From contig OZ253504.1 of the NCBI GenBank assembly GCA_965262235.1, positions 3,286,001 to 3,350,000 of the forward strand: 64,000 nt of DNA. Direction: 5' to 3'. Position 1 is the first letter of the stretch. Each line of letters opens with the position of its first letter. Under the pieces are notes generated by a model. That model searched no databases. It worked only from the letters and a program-made list of their open reading frames with translations, and was not told the DNA's origin. Below are positions 16,509 to 24,485 of this stretch, one piece after another. Source of the stretch: CATQGW01 sp965262235 (lineage in GTDB: Bacteria; Chloroflexota; Dehalococcoidia; Bin125). Position numbers and translations under genes: made by a program.

Positions 16509-17392
16509 CCGGCCGTGCTCGACAGGCTGTTCGACAGGAAGGCGAGCATCGCCGCCGTCACCTCTTCGGGCTGCTCCTGCTGCACCCAGTGACCGGCGTC
16601 CGCAACGATGTGGGTGCTGAGACTGTCGACCCGTTCGGCCGCTTCCTCCATGAACTCGAGGCGCACCGCACGGTCCTGAGCGCCCCAGATGAACTGTGTC
16701 CGGCACTCGATCCGCTTGTTGCGGTCGGGCCAGGTCAGGAACCAGTCGGGCCAGTAGATGTCGCTGTAGTACTTCATCGCCGCGTCGATCGCGCCGGGCT
16801 GCTTGAGCGCGCGGGCGAACTCCTCGTAGTCCGCTTCGGTTAGCGCCTCGCTGTCGGGCGAGACACCGCGCACGATCTGGCGCACGGAGGCGTCGATGTC
16901 GCCCCACATCCGCCGCTTGGCCAGGAACGGCACGTGCATGACCAGCGCGTAGAGATTGGCCGGGTAGTTGCGGCGCTGCCAGTACCAGGAGCGGATCAGC
17001 GGCGCGTTCATCACGATCAGCCGGTCGCAAGCCCGCGGATAGTCGATCGCGAACTGCAGGGCGATCACGCCGCCCCAGTCGTGCCCCACGATCGTGGCGC
17101 TCGTTTCGCCGAACGCGCGGATCAACCCGCGCACGTCCTTGGTCAGGGTCTTGATGTCGTAGCCGCGGCGCGGCTTCTGGGAGAGGTTGTAGCCGCGCAT
17201 GTCGGGCGCGACGACGTGGTGCCCGGCCTCGGCCAACGCGGCGATCTGGTGCCGCCACGAGTACCAGTGCTCCGGGAAGCCGTGCAACAGGATCACCAGC
17301 GGACCCTCGCCCTGCTCGACATAGTGCAGGCGAACGCCGTTCGTCTCGACGTCGCCGTGGGTCCACGTTTCCTCGCCGGTCAGCATCGCCAT
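16505..17392 (-). CDS. Alpha/beta hydrolase, epoxide-hydrolase-like (second copy)
   Basis: A 295-residue paralogue of the following gene with the same motifs: HGFPEHWYSWRHQ, the nucleophile elbow GHDWGG, IWGAQDRAVR, and ADAGHWVQQEQPEEV carrying the catalytic His. The two are clearly related but substantially diverged, so the duplication is old. Start: ATG 17392 gives 13 bases of spacing from the upstream peptidase gene, whereas the first possible start at 17443 would lie inside it. The tandem arrangement suggests related but distinct substrates. Confidence 0.85.
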   Translation of the reverse strand: MAMLTGEETWTHGDVETNGVRLHYVEQGEGPLVILLHGFPEHWYSWRHQIAALAEAGHHVVAPDMRGYNLSQKPRRGYDIKTLTKDVRGLIRAFGETSATIVGHDWGGVIALQFAIDYPRACDRLIVMNAPLIRSWYWQRRNYPANLYALVMHVPFLAKRRMWGDIDASVRQIVRGVSPDSEALTEADYEEFARALKQPGAIDAAMKYYSDIYWPDWFLTWPDRNKRIECRTQFIWGAQDRAVRLEFMEEAAERVDSLSTHIVADAGHWVQQEQPEEVTAAMLAFLSNSLSSTAG

Positions 17393-17405
17393 CCCCGCCT
17401 CCACC

Positions 17406-18734
17406 TCACTGGAGCCACCGGTATGGGTCGACCGGCTGGCCATTCATGATGATTTCGAAGTGTAAGTGCGCTCCGCTGCTGTTGCCCGAGGTGCCGACTC
17501 CCCCAATCAGGCTGCCGGCCTCGAGCCACTCCCCGACCCCGACGAAGATCTCGCTGAGGTGCGCATAACGCGAGCGCACGCCGCCGCCGTGATCGACCTC
17601 GACCCAGTTCCCATAACCGCTGTCCCAGCCGGCGAACGACACCACGCCGCCGGCTGTCGAGCCGATCAGCGTGCCGTAGGGCGCCGGCCAGTCGACACCA
17701 GTGTGGTAGCCGTAGGAGTTCCACCGCGGCGCTCCGAAATAGGTGCTGATCTGGGTGACCGCCATCGGCCAGCCGAAACTGGGCATCGTCCACGCGCCAA
17801 CGAACGAGGCGCTGGCGACCGACGCCGATCCGCCGACGAGCAGCAGGGTCTGGCCGACCCAGATCTCGTCCGCGCTGCGCAGCCCGTTGCCCGCGAACGC
17901 GACCGTCGCCTCGACATCGGCGTCATAGTTCTGCGACACGGAGGTCAAATTGTCCCCGCCCTGCACCACATAGATGACCCCGTCGCGCACGGGCAGATGC
18001 ACCGTTCCGCCGATCTCGAGCAGGTCGGGATCGTAGATCTCGAAGTTGTTGAAGCGAATCGTGGCTTCTTGCAGCCCGAAGCGGCTGGCGAGCTTGCCGA
18101 CCGTGTCACCGCGCTCCACCGTGTAGACGAACGCCGGTGGCAGCGCGGCGGTCGCGCTGAGGCCCAGATATGAGCGAATCTGCTGCTCGGCCTCGGGGGT
18201 GTTCGCGGTCGCCGTCGCGGCGATCCGCCCCTCGGCGCTGGCGGCAGCGGCGACGGTCACGCTCTCGATCACTGTTTGCTGCGTCTGGTCGACGGCCGGC
18301 GCGGAGGCCGCAGAGGCGCTGGCCGGACTGATCGCAGACACCGGTTCAATGCGTAGCTCAGGCGCAGTGGCTCCTGACTCTGGCTGTGGCGCCGCTGACT
18401 CGACGCTGACGGTGGCGACGGCCGGCGAAGCGACTGACTCGATCACCAGCGGCGTCGGATCGCTGCGGGTCAGGAACAGCGCCGCCACGGCGATGGCCGC
18501 GGCGGTCACGAGCGCGCCGACAGAGAGGAGTTCGGCGACGCCCTTGCCCAGGCGTGCGACGCGCTGCCGGGGCGGAGGCTGGAACTCCCAGCCGCCGAGC
18601 ATCGATCGCAATCCGCCGCCGCGCGCCGCCCCCCTCGCTACCACCGGTTGGCTCGCATCCGGGTCGACTCCCCACGCAAGGTCGCGATCTGCCAGCCATT
18701 CTAGACCCGCCCCTGGCGCGGCGGCACGCGCCAT
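17406..18734 (-). CDS. LysM and M23-domain cell-wall peptidase
   Basis: A 442-residue envelope protein expected to cut peptide cross-links in peptidoglycan. One membrane helix (SVGALVTAAAIAVAALFL) follows a cytoplasmic N-terminus of about 70 residues. Next come a low-complexity Ala/Ser region, LysM-type modules (YTVERGDTVGKLASRFGL and YVVQGGDNLTSVSQNY), and a C-terminal M23 domain. The zinc ligands look intact: H344 and D348 in HTGVD and the HLH at 423-425, with a further His at 392 in RYAHL. Upstream lies the divergent leader ORF region. It is the first gene of a three-gene minus-strand run. Confidence 0.9.
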   Translation of the reverse strand: MARAAAPGAGLEWLADRDLAWGVDPDASQPVVARGAARGGGLRSMLGGWEFQPPPRQRVARLGKGVAELLSVGALVTAAAIAVAALFLTRSDPTPLVIESVASPAVATVSVESAAPQPESGATAPELRIEPVSAISPASASAASAPAVDQTQQTVIESVTVAAAASAEGRIAATATANTPEAEQQIRSYLGLSATAALPPAFVYTVERGDTVGKLASRFGLQEATIRFNNFEIYDPDLLEIGGTVHLPVRDGVIYVVQGGDNLTSVSQNYDADVEATVAFAGNGLRSADEIWVGQTLLLVGGSASVASASFVGAWTMPSFGWPMAVTQISTYFGAPRWNSYGYHTGVDWPAPYGTLIGSTAGGVVSFAGWDSGYGNWVEVDHGGGVRSRYAHLSEIFVGVGEWLEAGSLIGGVGTSGNSSGAHLHFEIIMNGQPVDPYRWLQ

Positions 18735-18741
18735 TAGATCG

Positions 18742-18750
18742 TGATACCAT
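18742..18750 (+). promoter_or_regulatory. Extended -10 promoter element
   Basis: TGATACCAT fits the extended -10 form TGnTAnnnT. Transcription would start near 18757 and produce a short leader with the 16-codon ORF and the two hairpins that follow. A -35 is not obvious, which is tolerable for extended -10 promoters. Confidence 0.5.
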
Positions 18751-18781
18751 GCAGCTCCGGCAAGGTAGGAGGAGAGGCCAG

Positions 18782-18832
18782 ATGCTGAAGCTCAATATCC
18801 ACCTCCTCAACGGAGTACTGCAAGTCGACTGA
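18782..18832 (+). CDS. Sixteen-codon ORF with strong ribosome-binding site (leader peptide candidate)
   Basis: ATG 18782 to TGA 18830-18832 encodes MLKLNIHLLNGVLQVD. A strong GGAGGAGAGG (18768-18777) lies at good spacing. An in-frame ATG at 18749 would give 27 residues but has no such site. Five of sixteen codons are leucine. Downstream are a 6-bp hairpin (18837-18852) and a 9-bp GC hairpin (18866-18887). The order promoter, strong SD, tiny ORF, hairpin, terminator-like hairpin is typical of an attenuator leader or a small-protein transcript. The next gene on the strand is the sirtuin. Function unproven. Confidence 0.5.
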   Translation: MLKLNIHLLNGVLQVD

Positions 18833-18865
18833 CCTGGCGCCCCTCGGGGCGCGCAGAACTCAGCA

Positions 18866-18887
18866 GACGCCCCCGTTAGGGGGCGTC
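18866..18887 (+). terminator. Strong GC hairpin (terminator or attenuator)
   Basis: GACGCCCCC (18866-18874), loop GTTA, GGGGGCGTC (18879-18887): nine perfect base pairs. The following GTCGTGTC is only weakly U-rich. It comes 33 bases after the tiny ORF and 69 bases before the sirtuin start. A second hairpin, GCGCCC/GGGCGC around CTCG, lies at 18837-18852. Confidence 0.6.
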
Positions 18888-18956
18888 GTCGTGTCTGGCT
18901 CGGTCCCCGACCGAGCCGCCGTTCGCCACCTCAAGTCAACATCAACCAGCCGTCAC

Positions 18957-19754
18957 ATGAGCGCACCCGCTGACGATCCCCACGCCGAAGCCATCCGGCG
19001 CGCCGCAGAGCTGCTCGCCGGCGCCTCGCACTGCATCGCGCTGACCGGCGCCGGCATCTCAGCCGAGTCCGGCATCCCCACCTTCCGCGGCAAGGACGGC
19101 CTGTGGACGAAGCACGGCGAACCGCCGATGAATCAGTACGACGAGTTCCGCGCAAGCCCCGCCGATTGGTGGCGGAATGTCGCCGAGCGGCGTCGCAATC
19201 CTGATGAGCTGACGGCCAGCCTGGTCAACGCTGAGCCGAACGACGCGCACTTCGCGATGGCCGAGCTCGAACGCATCGGCGTGCTCAAACACACCATCAC
19301 CCAGAACGTCGACGGTCTGCACCGGCTGGCCGGCATGGAGCGGATCACGGAGATCCACGGAAACACGCGGCTGTTGCGCTGCACCCAGTGCACGACGCGC
19401 ACGCCGTTCGACGAAATCCCGGAGATCTTCCCGCCGAGGTGCGACCGCTGCGGCGGGATCGTGAAAACAGACACGGTGATGTTCGGCGAGCCGATCCCCC
19501 CGGACGCGCTCGAGCGCTGTTACGCGGAGGCGTCGCGGGCCGATTGCGTGATCCTCGTCGGCACCACGGCCGTGGTCTCGCCTGCGGCCGACTTCGCGTT
19601 CGCCGTCGGTCAGCGCGGCCATCCGATGATCGAGGTCAACCTCGACCCGACCGTGATCTCGCAGTACTGCGCAGTCGCCATTCACGACAAGGCCGGCGAG
19701 CTGATGTCGCGCATCACCGCGGCCGTGAAAGAGATCCGCGCCGGGTCCTGCTGA
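18957..19754 (+). CDS. cobB: Sir2-family NAD-dependent protein deacylase
   Basis: Removes acyl groups from lysine side chains using NAD+, probably resetting enzymes such as acyl-CoA synthetases. The 265-residue protein has GAGISAESGIPTFRG (31-45), TQNVDGLH (115-122), the catalytic His134 in EIHGN, and a structural zinc site at C142, C145, C162 and C165. ATG 18957 is preferred to an upstream start at 18891, which would sit at the foot of the terminator-like hairpin. A possible substrate, the acyl-CoA synthetase with its KTRSGKIMRR lysine motif, is encoded at 37724. Confidence 0.92.
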   Translation: MSAPADDPHAEAIRRAAELLAGASHCIALTGAGISAESGIPTFRGKDGLWTKHGEPPMNQYDEFRASPADWWRNVAERRRNPDELTASLVNAEPNDAHFAMAELERIGVLKHTITQNVDGLHRLAGMERITEIHGNTRLLRCTQCTTRTPFDEIPEIFPPRCDRCGGIVKTDTVMFGEPIPPDALERCYAEASRADCVILVGTTAVVSPAADFAFAVGQRGHPMIEVNLDPTVISQYCAVAIHDKAGELMSRITAAVKEIRAGSC

Positions 19755-19832
19755 TCAGCCCCGCGGCGCCCCGCACGCACTCCCCCGCGCGCGCCTCACG
19801 CGTGTCGCCTGATCGCCTGGACGACGCCTTCC

Positions 19833-19838
19833 TATACT
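19833..19838 (+). promoter_or_regulatory. -10 box giving a leaderless transcript of the M20 peptidase
   Basis: TATACT ends seven bases before the ATG at 19846, so transcription should begin at or next to the start codon. No Shine-Dalgarno sequence is present, consistent with leaderless translation. Confidence 0.55.
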
Positions 19839-19845
19839 CGACTCC

Positions 19846-21156
19846 ATGACCACTAAACCACAGATCGACTGGGACGAAGTGACGGCGGAGATCGTCAGCA
19901 CGCTCGTCGAATACCTCCGCATCGACACCACCAACCCGCCCGGCAACGAACAGGTCGCTGCCGAGTTTCTGGCCGGCCGGCTCGAGGCTGAGGGCTACGA
20001 AACCGAGTATGTCGAGGCCGGCGCGGGCCGCGTTTCGATGCGCACCCGGCTCGTCGGCAGCGGCGCGCAGCGACCGCTGATGCTGCTCAATCACACCGAT
20101 GTGGTGCCGGCGCAGCCGGAGTTCTGGGACGTTGACCCGTTCGCCGCCGAGGTCCGAAACGGCGAGATCTGGGGTCGCGGCGCGCTCGACATGAAGAGCA
20201 TGGGCGTGCTCGAGCTGCTCATCATGCTGCTGTTCAAGCGGCTCAACCTGACGCCCAATCGCGACATCGTGTTTCTCGCCGTGGCCGATGAAGAGGCCGG
20301 CAGCGCGTTCGGCATGGAGTGGCTCGACACCGAACATCGCGACTGGCTGACCGAGCCCGAGTTTGCGATCAACGAGGGCGGTATGGGCTCGCTCAACTTC
20401 CTCGGCTCGCAGCATCCCGTGTTCGCCTGCTCGGCGTCGGAGAAGGGTCCACTGTGGCTGCGGCTGCGAGCCGTCGGCCAGCCCGGCCACGGCTCCACGC
20501 CGCACGGCGACAACGCGGTCGATCGGCTCGTGCGAGCGCTCTATCGCGTTCAGGGATGGGAGCGAACCGTCGCGGTTCAGCCGCAGACGCACGACATGCT
20601 GCACCGGTTGCGGACCGGCAACGCGTGGCCAAACGGCGCGCCCTCAATCGCGCGGCTGCGGCAGACCTACCCGACGTTCTCGGCGATCACCCAGAACACG
20701 ATCTCGAACACCGGCGCCACGAGCGGCTTCAAGCACAACGTGATCCCCGCCGACGCCGAGGCCACGCTCGATTGTCGGCTGCTGCCCGGTGAGTCGCACG
20801 ACGAGTTCATTCGCGGCATGAAGGCCGTGATCGACGACGACAAGGTCGAGATCGAGGCCGTTTTCCAGTCCGAGTCGCCCGCCTCCGACTTCCAGACCGA
20901 GCTCGTCAACATCGTCGAAGACGTCGTCCGCGAGCAGATCGAGGGCGCGCTGGTCGTGCCTTCGACGTGCGTCGGCTTCACCGATTCGCGGGTCCTGCGG
21001 CGCCACGGCGTGCACGCCTACGGCTTCGTCCCCACGCTGATGGACGCGTCGTTGGCCGCCGGAATTCACGGTCACAACGAGCGCATCCCGATCGACGGGC
21101 TGAACACCGGCATCCAGATTCTCTTCGAAGTCGTGCGGCGCTTCACCGCCGCCTGA
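19846..21156 (+). CDS. M20-family metallopeptidase/amidohydrolase
   Basis: A 436-residue zinc-dependent exopeptidase or deacylase of the ArgE/DapE/CPG2 group. Metal-site landmarks are NHTDVVPAQPEFWDVDPF (His and following Asp), GRGALDMKSMG (bridging Asp), ADEEAGSAFG (catalytic Glu-Glu) and a C-terminal GIHGHNERIPIDGL (His ligand). The dimerisation domain includes GQPGHGSTPHGDNAV. The length suggests a peptidase-like member; the substrate is not determined. It appears leaderless with its own promoter and is followed 41 bases later by a reductase gene. Confidence 0.9.
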   Translation: MTTKPQIDWDEVTAEIVSTLVEYLRIDTTNPPGNEQVAAEFLAGRLEAEGYETEYVEAGAGRVSMRTRLVGSGAQRPLMLLNHTDVVPAQPEFWDVDPFAAEVRNGEIWGRGALDMKSMGVLELLIMLLFKRLNLTPNRDIVFLAVADEEAGSAFGMEWLDTEHRDWLTEPEFAINEGGMGSLNFLGSQHPVFACSASEKGPLWLRLRAVGQPGHGSTPHGDNAVDRLVRALYRVQGWERTVAVQPQTHDMLHRLRTGNAWPNGAPSIARLRQTYPTFSAITQNTISNTGATSGFKHNVIPADAEATLDCRLLPGESHDEFIRGMKAVIDDDKVEIEAVFQSESPASDFQTELVNIVEDVVREQIEGALVVPSTCVGFTDSRVLRRHGVHAYGFVPTLMDASLAAGIHGHNERIPIDGLNTGIQILFEVVRRFTAA

Positions 21157-21197
21157 CAGACTGCATCGACGGCCACGCTCGCCGGAAGGAAGACAAC

Positions 21198-22013
21198 GTG
21201 CGACATCCCGCGCTCGACGGACAGTGGGCACTGATTCTCGGCGCTTCGAGCGGCTTCGGCGGCGCCTGCGCCACCGCGCTGGCAGAGGCCGGCATGAACA
21301 TCTGCGGCGTCCACCTGGACCGCCGCTCGACCATGCCGAACGTCGCACGGATCAGCGAGACGATCACCGGTGAGCACGAGCGCGAGGCCATCTTCCACAA
21401 CATCAACGCCGCCGACGCCGGGAAGCGCGGGCAGGTGCTCGACGACCTGCGCGAGCGATTGGACGCGGCGGACGGCGCCACGACGGTGCGGGTGCTGCTG
21501 CACTCGCTGGCCTTCGGAACGCTCGGGCCGTACATCGGGGCCAAGGAAGAGCGGCCGATCACCCAACGCCAGATGGAGATGACGCTCGACGTGATGGCCA
21601 ACTCGGTCGTCTACTGGACGCAGGACATGGTCAGCCGCGGTCTGCTCGGCCCGGGCAGCAAGATCTACGGCATGACCTCGGGCGGCGACATGCGGGTGAT
21701 TCCGCAGTACGGCGCGGTCTCAGCGGCGAAGGCTGCTCTGGCCGCGCATCTGCGTCAGCTCGCCGTCGAACTGGCGCCGCAGGGCATCGCAGCGAACGCA
21801 ATCAAGGCGGGCATCACCCACACGCCGGCGCTCGAGAAGATCCCCGCCGGCGTCCAGCTGCTTGAGTTCGCGCAGAATCACAATCCCAGCGGCCGGGTGA
21901 CGACGCCGCAAGACATCGCCCAGGCCCTGATCGCGCTCAGCGCCACCGAAACCAACTGGCTCACCGGCAACACGATCAACGTCGACGGCGCCGAGGACAT
22001 CACAGTTCTATAG
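21198..22013 (+). CDS. FabI-like enoyl-ACP reductase family SDR
   Basis: A 271-residue NAD(P)H-dependent reductase. The cofactor motif is GASSGFGGACA near the N-terminus. The catalytic pair follows the Tyr-X6-Lys spacing of enoyl-ACP reductases (Y-GAVSAA-K) rather than the Tyr-X3-Lys of ordinary SDRs, and the C-terminus GNTINVDGAED fits FabI. It may reduce enoyl thioesters in fatty-acid synthesis or a related pathway. It is an atypical member, and the MTSGGDMRVIPQYG stretch differs from standard FabI. The GTG start follows GGAAGGAAG. Confidence 0.75.
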   Translation: MRHPALDGQWALILGASSGFGGACATALAEAGMNICGVHLDRRSTMPNVARISETITGEHEREAIFHNINAADAGKRGQVLDDLRERLDAADGATTVRVLLHSLAFGTLGPYIGAKEERPITQRQMEMTLDVMANSVVYWTQDMVSRGLLGPGSKIYGMTSGGDMRVIPQYGAVSAAKAALAAHLRQLAVELAPQGIAANAIKAGITHTPALEKIPAGVQLLEFAQNHNPSGRVTTPQDIAQALIALSATETNWLTGNTINVDGAEDITVL

Positions 22014-22061
22014 AGTGGCCGTAGCTGACAAGCGCGGCCACCCTCACCCAGAGAGGCGACA

Positions 22062-22229
22062 ATGTTCTTCCTGGCGGGCCTAATCATGAAGGCGATCCGT
22101 CGGATGCGGGGAATTCCCGAACCCACCGCGGGTCCGCTGCCGGGCGAGGTGGGGAGCAAAGAGTGGATCGAAGAGGTCTACCGCGATCTGCACCCGCCGG
22201 GTCACGACGACATCCCAGCGCGCTTCTAG
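22062..22229 (+). CDS. Small protein with N-terminal hydrophobic segment
   Basis: A 55-residue ORF with GAGAGGCGA as ribosome-binding site, 48 bases after the reductase. It begins MFFLAGLIMKAIRRMRG, a short amphipathic or membrane-inserting stretch with positive charges after it. It continues with a Pro-rich, acidic tail containing SKEWIEEVYRDLHPPGHDD. Codon use matches neighbouring genes, so it is probably real. No family recognised. Confidence 0.55.
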   Translation: MFFLAGLIMKAIRRMRGIPEPTAGPLPGEVGSKEWIEEVYRDLHPPGHDDIPARF

Positions 22230-22242
22230 CACGCTGCGGGCG

Positions 22243-22791
22243 TCACCACGGAGAAGCAACCGCGATCGCTGTCAAGGCAACGAGCACCACCTCAACCAGC
22301 GCGAGCGCAGCCGCCCGGTCGACCCATATGGTCTTGCTGCTGATTTGAGGCTCGTTCTCGTAGTAGGCGCGTTCCAGCTCGTAAGCCGCCCAGAGCCTCG
22401 TGTCGGCGTAGCTCAAGCTCGCGGCAGCGACCCGCAGATCGCTCAGCCGCGGCCTCAGGTGAATCGCACGGATGCGCAGCGCCACGAACGTACATTCGGC
22501 GTAGGCCACCAGCACAGCCCCGACGGCCGCGGTTAGCGACCACCAGGCTGTGCTCATCCCCGAACCGCGGAACGCGACGATCGCCGCATAGAGTCCGATC
22601 GCCGCGACGACCACAGCGAAGCTTGCAAGCAGCGTCGATTGCAGCGCCCGAATGCGCCCCTGTTGCTCCTGAATCCGCCACAACGCGAGTTCGTAGAAGA
22701 TCGCGTCGCCGTTTCCCGCCGACTCGTTCACCCCATCGCCACTCTCGTCAGCCACCCTGCGCTCCGTTCGCTCGTTCACGGACCCATACAC
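22243..22791 (-). CDS. Three-helix membrane protein, SLATT-like architecture
   Basis: A 182-residue protein of unknown function. An amphipathic N-terminus ends in ALWRIQEQQGRIRALQ. Two membrane helices follow (LLASFAVVVAAIGLYAAIVAF and WWSLTAAVGAVLVAYAECTFVAL), then a cytoplasmic helical stretch with LRPRLSDLRVAAASLSYADT, and a last helix (ALALVEVVLVALTAIAV). The gene at 39966 encodes the same layout, including an R-P-x-L motif after helix two. The pattern recalls SLATT/2TM effector-type proteins, but that is only a resemblance. A GTG at 22755 is an alternative start. Confidence 0.55.
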   Translation of the reverse strand: MYGSVNERTERRVADESGDGVNESAGNGDAIFYELALWRIQEQQGRIRALQSTLLASFAVVVAAIGLYAAIVAFRGSGMSTAWWSLTAAVGAVLVAYAECTFVALRIRAIHLRPRLSDLRVAAASLSYADTRLWAAYELERAYYENEPQISSKTIWVDRAAALALVEVVLVALTAIAVASPW

Positions 22792-22848
22792 GCTAGGGCT
22801 CGCTTCAGGCGCGCTGCTAAACTGCGCGCGCTAAAGGGGGAGGACGAC

Positions 22849-24036
22849 ATGAGTGACCCGATTCGTGGGCAGACGGCGGTGTGTGGGCTGGGGATCACCG
22901 AGATGGGCAAGGTCTACGGGCACGATTCCTCGTGGTTCGCGGGCGAGGCGATCCGCCTGGCGCTGGCCGACGCGGGCCTCGAAAAGGACGACCTCGACGG
23001 CCTGCTGATCAACCCCGGGATCACCGGCGGGATGGGCACCGGCATCTCGATCCCGCTGCAGAATTACCTCGGGCTGCGCAATCTGCGGCTGCTCAACCAC
23101 ATGAACTCCTTCGGCGCGACCGCCAGCGCGATGATCCAGTACGCCGCGCTGGCCGTACATCACGGCATGGCGAACTACGTCGCCTGCGTCTTCTCCGACG
23201 CGCCGCTGCAGAAGGGCGGCTCCGCGGGCGCCGCTTACGGCGGGGCGGGTCGCCGCGGGCCGGTCGGGATGAACTCCCTGATGCCCGCGTTCGGCTTCTA
23301 CGGCGCAAACACCTCCTACGCCCTCGCCGCGCGCCGCTACATGGAGACCTTCGGCGCGACCAACGACCACTTCGGCAAGGTCGCCGTCGCGCAGCGCGAG
23401 TGGGCCACGATGAACCCGCACGCGACGATGCGAAACCCGATCACGCTGGAGGACTACCACAACTCACGCTGGATCATCGAGCCGTTCCACCTACTCGATT
23501 GCTGCCTCGTCTCCAACGGCGCGGTCGCCACGATCGTGACCACCGCCGAGCGCGCCCGCGACCTCCAGTCGGCTCCGGCATACGTCTGGGGCATGGGCCA
23601 GGGACACCCGGGCAACCTGCCGCACGCCGACGTTGAGGTCGGCACGACCTCCGGCGCCACGATCGCCGGCGAGACCGCCTACAAGATGGCCGGCCTGGGC
23701 CCGCAGGACGTTGATGTCTGCGAGTTCTACGACTGCTACACCTACACGGTGCTGCGCACGATCGAGGACTACGGGATCGTCGGCAAGGGCGAAGCGGCCG
23801 ACTGGGTCGCCGAAGGCCACACGCGGCCGGGCGGCTCGCTGCCGATCAACACCGGCGGCGGCCAGCTCTCCAGCTACTACATGTGGGGCATGACGCCGAT
23901 CTCCGAAGGCGTCATCCAGGCCCGCGGCTCGGGCGGCGAGCGCCAGGTCGAGAAGCACGACATCGTGCTGTGCAGCGGCAACGGCGGCACGCTCGACACC
24001 CACGGGACGATGATCCTGTCGCCGAACGCAAACTGA
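22849..24036 (+). CDS. Thiolase-like protein (SCP-x/Ltp type) lacking the nucleophilic cysteine
   Basis: A 395-residue thiolase-fold protein. At the position where thiolases carry the acylated cysteine it reads NSFGATASAM (from residue 86), with no Cys. It keeps the late motif EFYDCYTYTVLRTIEDYG and NTGGGQLSSYYMWG. Proteins of this type are often Ltp-like, forming retro-aldolases with a DUF35 partner in sterol side-chain degradation. The DUF35-type gene follows 9 bases later, so an aldolase or carrier complex is more likely than a classical thiolase. A GGGGGAGGA ribosome-binding site precedes ATG 22849. A longer frame from 22639 overlaps the divergent membrane-protein gene. Confidence 0.8.
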   Translation: MSDPIRGQTAVCGLGITEMGKVYGHDSSWFAGEAIRLALADAGLEKDDLDGLLINPGITGGMGTGISIPLQNYLGLRNLRLLNHMNSFGATASAMIQYAALAVHHGMANYVACVFSDAPLQKGGSAGAAYGGAGRRGPVGMNSLMPAFGFYGANTSYALAARRYMETFGATNDHFGKVAVAQREWATMNPHATMRNPITLEDYHNSRWIIEPFHLLDCCLVSNGAVATIVTTAERARDLQSAPAYVWGMGQGHPGNLPHADVEVGTTSGATIAGETAYKMAGLGPQDVDVCEFYDCYTYTVLRTIEDYGIVGKGEAADWVAEGHTRPGGSLPINTGGGQLSSYYMWGMTPISEGVIQARGSGGERQVEKHDIVLCSGNGGTLDTHGTMILSPNAN

Positions 24037-24045
24037 GCGAGACAC

Positions 24046-24450
24046 ATGCCCTACGACAAGCCCCTCCCGCAGCCCGACGAGAACACGGAGCCGTGGTTCG
24101 ACGCATTGCGCGAACACAAGCTGTTGCTCCAATACTTCCCCTCCGCTGACCACTACCAATTCCCCTACAGCGACCGCTGCACCAAGGACTGGTCGACCGA
24201 CTGGGAATGGCGCGAGTCGGCCGGTGCGGGCGCCGTCTACACCTGGGGCCGGATGCACCAGCTCTATCACCCGTCGTGGAAGGAAGACATCCCCTACATC
24301 CTCGCCGTCGTCGAGCTCGACGAGGGACCGCGGATGCAGACGACGCTGGTCAACGTAGACCCCGACGACATCCACGCGGGCATGCGGGTGCAGGTCTACT
24401 TCGACGACATCACCGAGGACTTCACGCTGCCCAAGTTCGCCCCCGCATAG
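24046..24450 (+). CDS. DUF35 OB-fold protein without zinc-ribbon cysteines
   Basis: A 134-residue partner of the preceding thiolase-like protein. The order is the usual one: an N-terminal helix (WFDALREHKLLLQ), a rubredoxin-like ribbon, then an OB fold (AVYTWGRMHQ...YILAVVELDEG...VQVYFDDI). In normal DUF35 proteins the ribbon binds zinc through four Cys. Here the region reads YFPSADHYQFPYSDRC and keeps only C45, so zinc binding is almost surely lost. The other DUF35 protein in this window (54952) keeps all four. It is probably a structural subunit. Confidence 0.8.
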   Translation: MPYDKPLPQPDENTEPWFDALREHKLLLQYFPSADHYQFPYSDRCTKDWSTDWEWRESAGAGAVYTWGRMHQLYHPSWKEDIPYILAVVELDEGPRMQTTLVNVDPDDIHAGMRVQVYFDDITEDFTLPKFAPA

Positions 24451-24485
24451 AGCGACGCAGCAGGGCAGCGAGGCCGGGCGCCGGC

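Noticed and set aside
15480..17366. A single 628-residue hydrolase
   Set aside because: The first 280 or so residues are an out-of-frame reading of the upstream hydrolase; ATG 16508 starts the real gene.
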